64,000 nt of DNA from Undaria pinnatifida (Eukaryota > Sar > Phaeophyceae > Laminariales > Alariaceae), in the NCBI GenBank assembly GCA_012845835.1, contig JABAKD010000020.1:8395415-8459414 (forward strand), in the 5' to 3' direction. The translations under genes were made by a program, and so were the position numbers. This document shows, piece by piece, positions 47,401 to 52,822 of the stretch (the first letter of the stretch is position 1; each line of letters starts with the position of its first letter). The notes under the pieces were generated by a model. It was not told the DNA's origin. It ran no database searches and worked only from the letters and a program-made list of their open reading frames with translations.

Positions 47401-49432
47401 TGTTGCTTGGAAGGTTCTTCGAGGGTTTTTCGTTTTTTGTTTTTTTTGTTGCCATTCGTTTTTCGCCGTGTATACGTATGTACAACAAGTAGTGTTTACA
47501 TTAGTGTAAGGTTCAACGCGTCAGTGTTGTTTTATTTTATTTTTGTACTTCAAACGTAAATGCTCGTAGTGTTTGTGTCCCTTGGGAAGGTTCTTCGAGG
47601 GTTTTCGTTTGTTTTTTTTTCTTGCTGTTTGTTTTCACCGTATATACACGCATGTACAAAAACTACGTCGTAGTGTTTACATTAGTGTAAGGTTCAACGG
47701 ATCAGTGTTGTTTTTGTTTTTTTCTCCCGCAGGTAGTGTACTGCATGGCCTTCAAAAGTTGATCGATTATGCTCATTCCCGTACCAAAGAATAAACCCAC
47801 ATGGAAACGAAAAAAAAAACTCCGTGTGAGAGCACAAGAGCGTCTTCTTGCTCCTTCCTGCTTCGAAGCATGCATACTCCCAGTAAAACACCGGCGATCC
47901 AAGAGGCAACTGTATGATATGTTAGATGTGTTGTGTTGTCTCCCCCCGCACATTTTGGATGGGTGGCCCGCGCAGGAGAAGCTATATGTGGAGCTGAAGA
48001 AAATACTGGGCCGTCAGCCGGGACCGGAGGTGTCGGAGCAGCTGGCGGTATACCAAGACAATTTGAAGCACAAGGTATGCGTCAAACGGATGTCACATGC
48101 GCCGTTAGCGTTAACCTTTTTTCTTGACCTCCTTTTGAGACTTGAGATGGAAAAGCTGACGACTAAAATTGTTTTTTTTTACGGCATCACGTCGGCCATT
48201 GCTGGTTGGCGACGATAAAATTGGTGTCTGAATGACGACAATGCAAAGACTCGTCATACGGGACGGGCGGAGGCAGCATGATCTCTATATATTCGTACTG
48301 CTGCTTCGCGCTCACGCTACTCGCAGACGCTTGAAAATATGACACCCCAGTCGCCGTTTTTTCGGTCGGTATACACGGGCCTCAAACCGGTTACAGTGCT
48401 GTACGGAACATAAACATGTATGGAACTCTAATTCCAAGCACTTTTTCCCCCCAAAAAAACGAAATCGCAGTTCTAAAGGGGGGGAAATGGCTAGTACTCC
48501 GCTCTAAGTTCACGCCCAGCGTACCCCCTCATAGCGTTGCCGTGACGGTCAGCGGGAGATGAGGAAGCTGGCTTGATCCCTATAGAACTCTCTATCCATG
48601 TTTTGTCGGGACAAACCGCTTGAATTTTTTTTGGGGGGGGTATTTTTGCAGTAGTAGACGAAGTAAAGCTGGTTAAGACCTAACTGTTGTGGGAAAGGTC
48701 TCCCGTCCCGGTGCAGACACGTCGCGCGGGCACCACACCTCGATATTTTCGTCGCTCCAACACACGTTGACTACGCACGGCACAGAACACGCGGTCCGCC
48801 CGTTTCCGCTGGCTGAAACGCATGCCGATCCCGCCTGTCCTTGGTTCTCGGATTGGCACTGCTTCATCCCAGTTGTCGATGACGATGGCCCCTGCCTGAT
48901 TCCGTTTCGTTTTGTTGTGTTTTGTGCGTTTTAGCATCCGGCGGATAGATAGGTGGAAGTCTCCTCACTCACATAGGTTATGTGTTATGCATCTCGTGTG
49001 TCTTTTAAATCGGTTGACGGAACCACGGCTCTCCGTTGACGGGCCGATCAATCCAATGACAACCAGGTGAAGCAGATGAGAGCTATGGAGGCAGAGCTGG
49101 GAATGTACAAGCAGCAGGTCGACCTCTTCAAGTCCGACATAGAGGCTGCCAACGAGGCCATGCGCACGCTGCGCCAAAGGTGGATCGCGGGGCAGAGACG
49201 CAGACGCCCAGGAGGAGAAGAGGCTGGAGGAGAAGGCAGCTACGAGACGTTGACGGGCCCGCGCGTTCCCCACTCGCCGGCTACGGCGGCTGCTACTGAT
49301 TCCAGCGGTTCCTTATCGCTGTCGAAGGATGGGGGGGACAGTGATGCCGGTGGTGGTAGAGAAGATCTCATAGAAGACCGACCACAGCAGTTTGAAGCTA
49401 GCAGTGGGTCCGCAGTCTTTGCAGGGGTATAA
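15491..49432 (+). CDS. CFAP58: Cilia- and flagella-associated protein 58 (CFAP58/CCDC147), complete, 21 exons
   Basis: An axonemal/basal-body coiled-coil protein needed for motile flagella; in the alga it would act in swimming zoospores or gametes. Twenty-one exons join without any frame break into 916 codons plus stop, close to the about 870 residues of animal orthologues. Diagnostic blocks occur in family order: FRGEYQQLYES (about 47), GPGWTPEQE (about 145), RLKQQQNLYEAVRSDRN (about 491), VDKDKESLRNEV (about 558), RIVQEADEERQRQ (about 595), RNDELSALYDKIRIQ (about 628), NVHRWRKLESSDP (about 717), EKLYVELKKILGRQPGPEVS (about 763). Nearly the whole length is charged heptad-type coiled coil; the last 75 residues are Gly/Ser-rich. 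The first intron is phase 2 and all nineteen others are phase 0; one uses a GC donor. Introns total 31,191 bp and are filled with repeats. The ATG at 15491 starts a 37-codon first exon. FGGY kinase follows in tandem 6.6 kb downstream. Confidence 0.93.
16928..16956 (+). repeat. Short interstitial telomere-like CCCTAA cluster
   Basis: AGCCCTAGCCCTAACCCTAA then CCCTAGCC in CFAP58 intron 1: two perfect and two one-mismatch CCCTAA units. Confidence 0.75.
17429..17458 (+). repeat. (CA)15 microsatellite
   Basis: Pure CA dinucleotide run in CFAP58 intron 1. Confidence 0.95.
17756..17951 (+). CDS. CFAP58: CFAP58 exon 2
   Basis: The acceptor after AACAAG was chosen because its single leading base completes the split codon of exon 1 and opens the frame GIDIFRGEYQQLYES, the family's FRxEYxxL block. 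Ends SSRLNLV before GTGAGA. Confidence 0.83.
19282..19428 (+). CDS. CFAP58: CFAP58 exon 3
   Basis: Residues 104-152, AILEGMQQMLGEVRASEAQK to GGPGWTPEQE; the Gly-containing break at its end matches the family's GxGLSxxQ position. Donor GTGAGG. Confidence 0.9.
20721..20768 (+). CDS. CFAP58: CFAP58 exon 4 (16 codons)
   Basis: ATRKSLMEEAGDLQRE between acceptor CGCCAG and donor GTGGGA. Its length and phase keep the register with orthologues, but the short conserved content makes it the least certain exon. Confidence 0.65.
21056..21102 (-). repeat. Inverted partner of 29205-29250
   Basis: GAGCTAGCTCAGAAAATTCT, TAGAACCTTCTGCTGCACC in intron 4 is the inverted match of GTGTAGCAGCTTCTAAGAAT, TTTCTGAGCTCC in intron 10. 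Confidence 0.65.
21612..21731 (+). CDS. CFAP58: CFAP58 exon 5
   Basis: Residues 169-208, VERRQRDHATLRVDLGAMTL then HMEQKQEKERAARERVEILE. Acceptor GCGCAG, donor GTGCGT. Confidence 0.85.
23279..23362 (+). CDS. CFAP58: CFAP58 exon 6
   Basis: Residues 209-236, ARKVALLEAIRSEAARKGRL, EELLETNQ. Acceptor CCTCAG is good; donor GTGCTG is weak. Confidence 0.77.
23820..24120 (+). repeat. Dispersed repeat family F, copy 1
   Basis: Blocks of CTATAGTGC(A/C)GGTTTCC-type words, ATCGCGTGGCACAAATGGGA, CTTCCCTCTACAGTGCACAT and GGGACGACTACTG are shared with 38765-38985 in the same order. Confidence 0.7.
24691..24756 (+). CDS. CFAP58: CFAP58 exon 7 (22 codons)
   Basis: AKAKRDQDAFQSQRECLKTE, VE between acceptor CCCAAG and donor GTGAGG. 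Confidence 0.77.
24940..25065 (+). repeat. Degenerate tandem repeat of about 19-20 bp
   Basis: About six units of the form GACCGCCTTATATCGGGATA in intron 7, just after exon 7. Confidence 0.9.
26436..26579 (+). CDS. CFAP58: CFAP58 exon 8, followed by a GC donor
   Basis: Residues 259-306, HIGEVEEQLRTSKEEMEKCL to AANTAVQ. The intron begins GCAAGC, the usual form of a GC-AG donor (CAG|GCAAG). No GT donor keeps the frame here. Confidence 0.87.
27287..27391 (+). CDS. CFAP58: CFAP58 exon 9
   Basis: Residues 307-341, EENVNKKRATEASIAKLRAL to SRRLKDLAQ. Acceptor CCTCAG, donor GTGAGA. Confidence 0.88.
27705..28600 (+). repeat. TATGTGCAG minisatellite in CFAP58 intron 9
   Basis: Some 90-100 degenerate 9-bp units (TATGTGCAG, TATGCGCAG, TATGTGCAA). 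It contains a higher-order duplication of about 118 bp: the block starting near 27923 recurs near 28041, including the odd GTACGTACATTATTTCGCAA segment. Long open frames on both strands (MCSMCSM or HTAHTAH patterns) are by-products of a 9-bp period without stops. Confidence 0.95.
28715..28813 (+). CDS. CFAP58: CFAP58 exon 10
   Basis: Residues 342-374, KKINEAEAKRRGYEEDRDTL to LNSLEFK. Acceptor GCTCAG, donor GTGGGT. It sits just downstream of the TATGTGCAG minisatellite. Confidence 0.87.
28871..28925 (+). repeat. (TTTC)n microsatellite
   Basis: About ten TTTC units with an ATC interruption, in intron 10. Confidence 0.93.
29750..30548 (+). repeat. Tandem repeat of about 130-160 bp, about six units
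   Basis: Recurring order CGAGAATCCCTTGCCGATAT, AGCCCAAAATCGTCCGATAC, GCCATTCTGGTTGTGCAAAA, TTTTTACACCTAGGCCATGG, CATTGTTCATCG. Anchor positions near 29831, 29994, 30127, 30264, 30393 and a truncated last unit. In intron 10. Confidence 0.92.
30548..30765 (+). repeat. Tandem TGCCTCAAAATGAGTTTTTT array
   Basis: About nine units of 20-24 bp differing mostly in T-run length, immediately after the preceding tandem array. Confidence 0.95.
30865..31250 (+). repeat. Dispersed repeat family E, copy 1, with internal 33-bp tandem array
   Basis: GCAGTGGCTCGGGGGTCACT, CACGCGAGTGGCCCCCGC, then about six 33-bp units (GTTCCTTTTCGCGGTCTGAA, GCGTTACCCCGCT), then AATCCGCAAACGCAATGGC, CGCGTAAACAAGCAGTTTTG and CAGTGAGGGCGCAGAGTGAG. 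Copy 2 at 37925-38130 has a single unit in place of the array. Confidence 0.82.
31275..31565 (+). repeat. Dispersed repeat family A, copy 2
   Basis: GACTGATTCTACGATATCCC to GGGGGATACCGTAGAACGGT; collinear with 11378-11640 and 36972-37258. It directly follows family E. Confidence 0.8.
31586..31690 (+). repeat. 12-bp ACCGTACCGTGT tandem array
   Basis: About nine units with GTGTACC/GCGTACT/GTGTGCC variants. Confidence 0.93.
31862..31987 (+). CDS. CFAP58: CFAP58 exon 11
   Basis: Residues 375-416, AGAKNIESLRRTVGKLKREK, DILDRKHISS, ending SLIFDLSK. The REKDIL block matches the family's RERDIL. Acceptor ACCAG, donor GTATTG. Confidence 0.88.
32266..32500 (+). repeat. GGGTCG-type array and flanks (copy 1)
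   Basis: CACGGGTCATGACCCGGCTC, then two AGGAGGTTTTCAAAACCTCG-like words, a pure (GGGTC)n core at about 32364-32418, and AGATCGCCCTGACCCGATCC at the far side, so the ends can pair with the core. Confidence 0.88.
32828..32998 (+). repeat. GGGTCG-type array and flanks (copy 2)
   Basis: GCGTCATGACCCGCCCCGGA, GTCAGGAGGTTTTCGAAATG, a pure (GGGTC)n core at about 32906-32948, then CCACCCTAACCCGATCCGAC. Confidence 0.88.
33447..33629 (+). CDS. CFAP58: CFAP58 exon 12
   Basis: Residues 417-477, ANESTLRNLSVDREAMKQSI to RVEELKSQGIQ. Acceptor CCCCAG, donor GTGAGG. Confidence 0.9.
33945..34015 (-). repeat. Dispersed repeat family D, copy 1 (inverted)
   Basis: The reverse complement reads CAGCTGTGAGATCGAAGATT, TCGTCGAAGCTCAACTTTGC, AAGCTGTGTGTG. 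Confidence 0.8.
35185..35470 (+). repeat. Duplicated acceptor neighbourhood of CFAP58 exon 13
   Basis: TGCAAGCGCTTCGGC, then ACAC, then ATCGAT, then T/C-rich sequence ending TGTAG or ATGTAG GT occurs twice, at about 35194-35260 and 35408-35467. The second supplies the real exon 13 acceptor; the first leaves a look-alike acceptor (TTGTGTAG) at 35256. Confidence 0.65.
35468..35587 (+). CDS. CFAP58: CFAP58 exon 13 (signature exon)
   Basis: Residues 478-517; VGDLQKKISVAVARLKQQQN then LYEAVRSDRNVYSKNLIETQ. The KQQQNLYEAVRSDRNxYSKNL block is the strongest single CFAP58 match. Acceptor TATGTAG, donor GTGAGT. Confidence 0.95.
35864..36085 (+). repeat. Two-copy tandem repeat of about 110-125 bp
   Basis: TTTTAGCATAGGCGTCACAA, CCCGTTTT, CGCTCTTAAATCGGGTACCC, GTTCATTG recurs once in slightly shorter form. 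Confidence 0.88.
36428..36520 (+). CDS. CFAP58: CFAP58 exon 14
   Basis: Residues 518-548, DVIKDMKRRFKFMNHQIEQL, KDEITIMDHCL, matching the family's DMKRxxxxMxHQxxQLKxEI. Acceptor CTTGTAG, donor GTACGT. Confidence 0.94.
36972..37258 (+). repeat. Dispersed repeat family A, copy 3
   Basis: CTGATTTACGATACCCCCCC, TTTCACAAACGTTTCATGGC, GAGGAAAGATGC, TTTGCAAAGGG, GGGTGGCAAGGGGC, TACCGTAGGACGACTC; in intron 14. Confidence 0.8.
37452..37620 (+). repeat. Dispersed repeat family B, copy 3
   Basis: CCAGCTTCTGGACAAGCCGT to TCGCGCTTTCCGCAAGTC, nearly collinear with 11072-11255. Just downstream, 37665-37745 has a tRNA-like block on the minus strand. Confidence 0.8.
37665..37745 (-). other. tRNA-like block, probable head of a short interspersed element
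   Basis: The minus strand reads GGTGGCGTATCAAGGTTATC (A-box-like) and, some 45 bases later, GTGAGTTCGAGCCCCG (B-box-like GTTCGAGCC). The T-stem is mispaired and no acceptor stem closes, so it is not a functional tRNA gene. Adjacent families B and C may form the body. Confidence 0.35.
37765..37885 (+). repeat. Dispersed repeat family C, copy 3
   Basis: TGCGACTCGCCGCATACC, GGGCGTTTCGCGCTCGGC, CTGCCTGGTCGGTGAATACC, CGTGCTCCGTCCTGAC. Confidence 0.78.
37925..38130 (+). repeat. Dispersed repeat family E, copy 2
   Basis: TTGCAGTGGCCCGGAATCAC, GACGCGAGTGATCCCGCGTT, GAATCCGCGACGCAGATGTC, CGTCGGTGAGGGTGCAGAGT. Confidence 0.75.
38365..38440 (-). repeat. Dispersed repeat family D, copy 2 (inverted)
   Basis: The reverse complement of TATCACACACAGCTTTGCTA, AGATGAGTTTCGACAAAGTT, TTCGATCTACATCACAGCTG matches family D. 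Confidence 0.8.
38570..38746 (+). CDS. CFAP58: CFAP58 exon 15
   Basis: Residues 549-607, VKEHFHHHNVDKDKESLRNE to QKLTRIVQEADEERQRQ. The acceptor (CAAAAAG) has a poor pyrimidine tract, but the conserved content leaves little doubt. Donor GTACAT. Confidence 0.92.
38765..38985 (+). repeat. Dispersed repeat family F, copy 2
   Basis: GAAATCGGTTGGCACGGACG, GGAACAAACAG, TTCCCTCTATAGTGCACATA, GGGGCAACTACTG; same order as 23820-24120. Confidence 0.7.
39185..39365 (+). repeat. GATCTATAT/GATCTGTAT tandem array
   Basis: About 17 units of roughly 10 bp in intron 15, preceded by GATC-rich sequence. The open frames on both strands here are period artefacts. Confidence 0.93.
40250..40410 (+). repeat. Dispersed repeat family B, copy 4 (diverged)
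   Basis: CTTCCCTCCCCCCTCTCCAC, TTCATTGTGAGAAGACGTTC, CCCTCGTCGATTTTTCGCAT match the 3' half of family B. Confidence 0.5.
41617..41815 (-). repeat. GGGTCG-type element (copy 3, inverted)
   Basis: ATCACTTTTCGCGGGGTCGG, GACCCGACCCCGACCCGTGA, CGATCCGACCCGTGGGGTTT and CGACCCGCGAGGTTTTGACG; reverse orientation relative to the copies at 32266 and 32828. Confidence 0.8.
41901..42029 (+). CDS. CFAP58: CFAP58 exon 16
   Basis: Residues 608-650, VKEHDAIVGEKSVLFSQLMK, RNDELSALYDKIRIQ, ending SLHQGE. The acceptor is a C run followed by AAAAAAG. Donor GTAAGG. Confidence 0.93.
42245..42415 (+). repeat. Dispersed repeat family C, copy 4
   Basis: CGCGGTGCTCCGCGCTTGTT, GCCTGGTCGGTGAAAACCCG, GTGGGATGCAAGGAGTCTAT, ACGGCCATGCAC. 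Confidence 0.75.
42576..42665 (+). CDS. CFAP58: CFAP58 exon 17
   Basis: Residues 651-680, VRYQQLLLDTRNLEKKIKSL, EKDVVQSASQ. Acceptor TACAG, donor GTACGG. Confidence 0.9.
43523..43552 (+). repeat. (CTG)n microsatellite
   Basis: About nine CTG units in intron 17; CAG on the other strand. Confidence 0.93.
44081..44103. repeat. (AT)n microsatellite
   Basis: About 11 AT units in intron 17. Confidence 0.93.
44160..44275 (+). repeat. Dispersed repeat family B, copy 5 (diverged)
   Basis: ATCACATGTCGGGCCCTTCT, GTGCCTTCATTGTGATCGCG, GAGTTCAGCATTTTCTTCCC, TCGTCGACTCACGTCGAATT. Confidence 0.55.
44475..44545 (+). repeat. Dispersed repeat family D, copy 3
   Basis: AGCTGTGAGATCATCAAAGA, TTTTGTCGAAACTCATCTTT, GCAAGCTGTGTGAGATACTC. 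Confidence 0.85.
44895..44942 (+). CDS. CFAP58: CFAP58 exon 18 (16 codons)
   Basis: AGDRGELTVASHKLEK. Found by asking what must lie between exons 17 and 19: it restores the exact length of orthologues between the LEKDV block and DLRHERAK, with acceptor TGGCAG, donor GTAAGC and phase 0 on both sides. Confidence 0.8.
45728..45925 (+). CDS. CFAP58: CFAP58 exon 19
   Basis: Residues 697-762, DLRHERAKMTALVEELELPL, NVHRWRKLESSDPERYDL, ending GLLIQEK. Very high family similarity. Acceptor ACCAG, donor GTGATA. Confidence 0.94.
46106..46270 (+). repeat. Direct repeat G, copy 1
   Basis: AGGTGTAAAGGCGTTACGGA, GCCCCG, CACTCAGAAAAACGTTTTCG, CTCGATTGTAGCACG, TTGGGGTGCTAGATATACTA; copy 2 at 47159-47325. 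Confidence 0.9.
46300..46360 (+). repeat. Dispersed repeat family D, copy 4
   Basis: GCTGTGAGATCGAAGATTTT, GTCGAAACTCATCTTTGCAA, GCTGTGTGTGATACTCCG. Confidence 0.88.
46930..46995 (+). repeat. Dispersed repeat family D, copy 5
   Basis: CAGCTGTGAGATCGAAGATT, TGGTCGAAACTCATCTTTGC, then TGTGTGATACTCC. Confidence 0.88.
47159..47325 (+). repeat. Direct repeat G, copy 2
   Basis: Matches 46106-46270 with a few substitutions and a small insertion; together with family D and the CTATACGCATGGTG block it marks a larger local duplication. Confidence 0.9.
47371..47720 (+). repeat. Tandem duplication of about 175 bp
   Basis: CTTCAAACGTTAATGCT, GGAAGGTTCTTCGAGGGTTT, GTGTTTACATTAGTGTAAGG, TTCAACG, TCAGTGTTGTTTT at 47371-47545 recurs at 47546-47720, in intron 19 just before exon 20. 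Confidence 0.92.
47976..48074 (+). CDS. CFAP58: CFAP58 exon 20
   Basis: Residues 763-795, EKLYVELKKILGRQPGPEVS, EQLAVYQDNLKHK, nearly identical to orthologues. Acceptor GCGCAG, donor GTATGC. Confidence 0.95.
49067..49432 (+). CDS. CFAP58: CFAP58 exon 21 (terminal)
   Basis: VKQMRAMEAELGMYKQQVDL continues the family helix to about residue 842, then a lineage-specific tail with runs of Gly, Ser and Asp (SGSLSLSKDGGDSDAGGG, EDRPQQFEASSGSAVFAGV) and TAA. A degenerate copy of the tail follows the stop. Confidence 0.9.
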   Translation: MKQMRAMEAELGMYKQQVDLFKSDIEAANEAMRTLRQRWIAGQRRRRPGGEEAGGEGSYETLTGPRVPHSPATAAATDSSGSLSLSKDGGDSDAGGGREDLIEDRPQQFEASSGSAVFAGV

Positions 49433-49464
49433 CATCTTACCTTGGCGTTTTTCAAACGATACAG

Positions 49465-49660
49465 CCCCTGCTGCCACTGATTCCAGCAGTAGTTCGTTGT
49501 CTGTCGTTGTCCCAAGAAACAAAAGCAAGGATGGCGGGGACAGTGATGCTGTGGTGGTGGTAGAGTTCATCTTGATGAGAGAAGATCGACCACAACAGTT
49601 TGAAGCTGGTAGTGCGGCCGCAGTCGCTGCTGAGGGGGGTGACACACGCTTTGCGTTTTG
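49465..49660 (+). pseudogene. Degenerate tandem copy of the CFAP58 C-terminal tail
   Basis: Downstream of the stop, one frame reads AATDSSSSSLSVV, SKDGGDSDA and REDRPQQFEAGSAAAVA, echoing TDSSGSLSLSKDGGDSDAGG and EDRPQQFEASSGSAVFA in exon 21. About 180 bp offset, with small insertions. Not translated in the main model because TAA at 49430-49432 intervenes. Confidence 0.8.
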
Positions 49661-50889
49661 GTGGCACAGGTTGAAACGTTCCGATCGTAACGATGGTGAC
49701 GACAAGAAATGTTGGGGAGCTATATTCCGCACGCGCGAAACAAATTGAGCACACAATGCTGCATGGCAGTAGTGAAAACAAACCACATTCGCCGCACTCA
49801 ATATATTTTTGTTTTTGTTTTTTGTTCCTTATGCGGTTTGATGCGCTAGACGAGGAATCCGTACCGATGCTGGCTCCACATAAATCGCAAAAAGAAATCT
49901 GTTGAAAAAGAACGGAGGGCTATTTCTTGCTTGCATTCGGGCGTGCGTAGCGCGCGCACGTTGTTTTTATTGTAGTACTCTGGAGCTTATTGTTATGCAC
50001 CGTGTTTAAAATATAACCCGCCACTTAGCGCCACCAGACACAAGTTCATTCTGACGGTAGCTTCAACCGTAGAGGAGGCGTTCCAGCTCTTGTAACGGAT
50101 CTTCTCCCAATTTACCAAGTGTGATATAGCTGATACATGTCCTGCCAACGACGCCGATGCAAAAAAAAGCTTGCCAACTCTAGGCGTATTCGATATGTAC
50201 GGCAGTAGACTATGATGGACCTTCAAAACCAAACCATCCCTCGTGCACAAAGAGCTTCTATACCCTGGCGAATCTTTCGGTATCCTGCTCCATGTATCTT
50301 CCGCGTACCGCGCACGCACCGTTCGTACGCCGTCGCGCAAGAAGGATGCTAATTTCGTGCGGTAAATCGTGGTAAATCATGGCGAGCGAAAGAGGTATCA
50401 CCGCACTTTCACGAAACCGGTGAAAATAAATAGAAAAACTGTTGCGTGGCATGGCCGGAGAGCAAACCTTTGTGGACAGGTCGTGGTTCGACGACATGAA
50501 CTGCACAAAATATGCGCTTGGTGCGGCGTATGAAATCGCGTGGAGCCCTTGTATGGGGCGCGCAAAGAAAAGGGTTGTCCATACCACCTCACCTGCTACA
50601 TTATGGTGTAGGTACCTGCTGGAACGTCACCATATATTACTGCTTTGTGCCTGTTTCTGTGTAAAGGGTGGCTCTCGACGCTGCAGATACTAGAGAACAC
50701 AATGCACACACCCATCATGATAGAAATTGTTGTATTACTCTCGCCGCCAGACCAGACCCCCTCTGTCACCCCTTTCGAATGCAAGGCAGCCCCCAAAAGA
50801 GAGCCCCGAACACAGACACCACTTACAGCCGAAACATGCAGTAGCTTTCGCACCTTTAAAGACAACACCATCCACCCAAACACGCCACC
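49661..50889. other. Intergenic stretch, no gene recognised
   Basis: Two minus-strand open frames of 115 and 109 codons (49993-50340 and 50258-50587) overlap in different frames. Neither shows a recognisable motif nor conserved splice context, so no gene is called. Confidence 0.5.
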
Positions 50890-52822
50890 TTCAAGCGGAA
50901 ACGCCAGTGAAATGCTGCAACTCTAGCATTGTGCTAGCTAAAACACCATCCCCAACAGACCGCGTAATTACCCGACGCCGTATTTTGTTTTTCTCGCGAC
51001 TTGACGCGAGAGGCTTGAGTCACCCAGGTCCCAGGATCAGGGTCTGGAGGGTGGGGTTGAAACCACCCTCTATTCCTGCCGCATGCGCGTTGCTGTCTAT
51101 TACATGGAGAGTACCCGCGGGACCTATCGTGATAGAGAACCAAACGTGCGTAACGTTGAGTTCTCTATCTCCATAGGTCTCGCATCAGAGACTTGTGTGC
51201 GTACTTACAGCCTATTTCACGAGGCACGCCTCCAGTCGGAGAAGAATCTTTAGTGTAACTCCAAACGACCGCAACGCGCACTGCCAACCCACGATCGGGG
51301 ATGTACGGCAGTCGAAACCCTGTGGCTCCGCTTTAGATAATCATTCAAACGCCCGTTGCGAGAAACGCTGGTACACAAACTCCTGCAGCATGACTCTCGC
51401 TGACACCCATTCCACACACACGAAAAAAAGACCCTAAGAGAACACCAACAAAGGACATCACAAAAACAAAACGGATACTGCAGTAGCCATCACACACCTT
51501 CAAGAAAACGCAATTCACCCAAACACGCCACCGACAAGCGGAAACACCGGTGAAAGCTGCAACTCTAGCATTGTGCTAACAAAAACACTATCCCCAACAG
51601 ACCGCGTGATTACCCGACGCCTTATTTTGTTTTTCTCGCGACTTAACGCGAGAGGCTTGAGTCACCCAGGTCCCAGGATCAGGGTCTGGAGGGTGGGGTT
51701 GAAACCACCCTCTATTCCTGCCGCATCAGCGCAATTGCCTCAACTCCAGCCGACACCAACGCCCAATACCAACCCACAACCAGGGATGTACGGCAGTCGA
51801 AACCCCGTGGCTCCGTTTTAGATAATCATTCAAACGCCCGTTGCGAGAAATGCTGGTGCACACAAGTTCTGCAGCCCGACTCCCACCGACACCCAATCCA
51901 CACACACGAAAAGGAGACCCTGAGAGAACACCAACAGAGACATCACAAAAAAAAAGGATTATGCAGGAGCCCTCACACATCTTCAAGAAAACACAATCCA
52001 CCCAAGCGCATCACTGACAAGCGGAAACGCCGGTAAATGCTGCAACTCTATCATTGTACTAACAAAAACACTATCCCCAACAGACCGCGTGATTACCCGA
52101 CGCCTTATTTTGTTTTTCTCGCGACTTTGCGCGAGAGGCTTGAGTCACCCAGGTCCCAGGATCAGGGTCTGGAGGGGGGGGGTAAACCCACCCTCTATTC
52201 CTGCCGCATGAGCGCCGTTGTCTCAACTCCAAACCGACAGCAACGCTCAATACCAACTCACAACCAGGGATGTACGGCAGTCGAAACCCCGTGGCTCCGT
52301 TTTAGATAATCATTCAAACGCCCATTGCGAGAAATGCTGGTACACAAATTCCTGCAGCTCGACTCCCACTGACACCCGCGCCACACACACGCAACAAAAC
52401 CGCCTCCGAAGAGAACACCAACAAAAGACACCCCCAACCACCTGATACTGTAGCATCTTTCACAAGTTCGAGGTCGCACCACTCACACGAAACGCCGCCG
52501 CCTAGCAGAAACGCCGGTGAATGCTGCAACTCTAGCATTGTTGTGCTCAATAACACTACCCCCAACAGACCGCGTAATTACCCGACGCCGTATTTTGTTT
52601 TTCTCGCGACTTTGCGCGAGAGGCTTGAGTCACCCAGGTCCCAGGATCAGGGTCTGGAGGGCGGGGTTGAAACCACCCTCTATTCCTGCCGCATGAGCGC
52701 CGTTGTCTCAACTCCCAGCCGACACCAACGCCCAATACCAACCCACAACCAGAGACGTACGGCAGTCGAAACCCCGTGGCTCCGTTTTAGATAATCATTC
52801 AAACGCCCGTCGCGGGATAGTG
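50890..52822 (+). repeat. Four-unit satellite with an about 480-bp period
   Basis: Units begin near 50896, 51536, 52018 and 52498 with AGCGGAAACGCCGGTGAA-like sequence. They contain CCCAACAGACCGCGTAATTA, CCCGACGCCGTATTTTG, TCTCGCGACTTTGCGCGAGA (hairpin), GAGTCACCCAGGTCCCAGGA, ACGGCAGTCGAAACCCCGTG and GATAATCATTCAAACGCCC. The first unit is about 160 bp longer because of an insertion at about 51092-51253. The last unit is truncated after CAAACGCCCGTCGCGGG. Confidence 0.95.

Noticed and set aside
15491-49432. Reading the coiled-coil exons as several separate small genes
   Set aside because: All 21 exons join in frame and follow the block order and spacing of one CFAP58 protein.
49067-49801. Minus-strand frames of 91-162 codons over the CFAP58 3' end
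   Set aside because: Antisense shadows of exon 21 and its duplicate; the plus strand carries the conserved protein.
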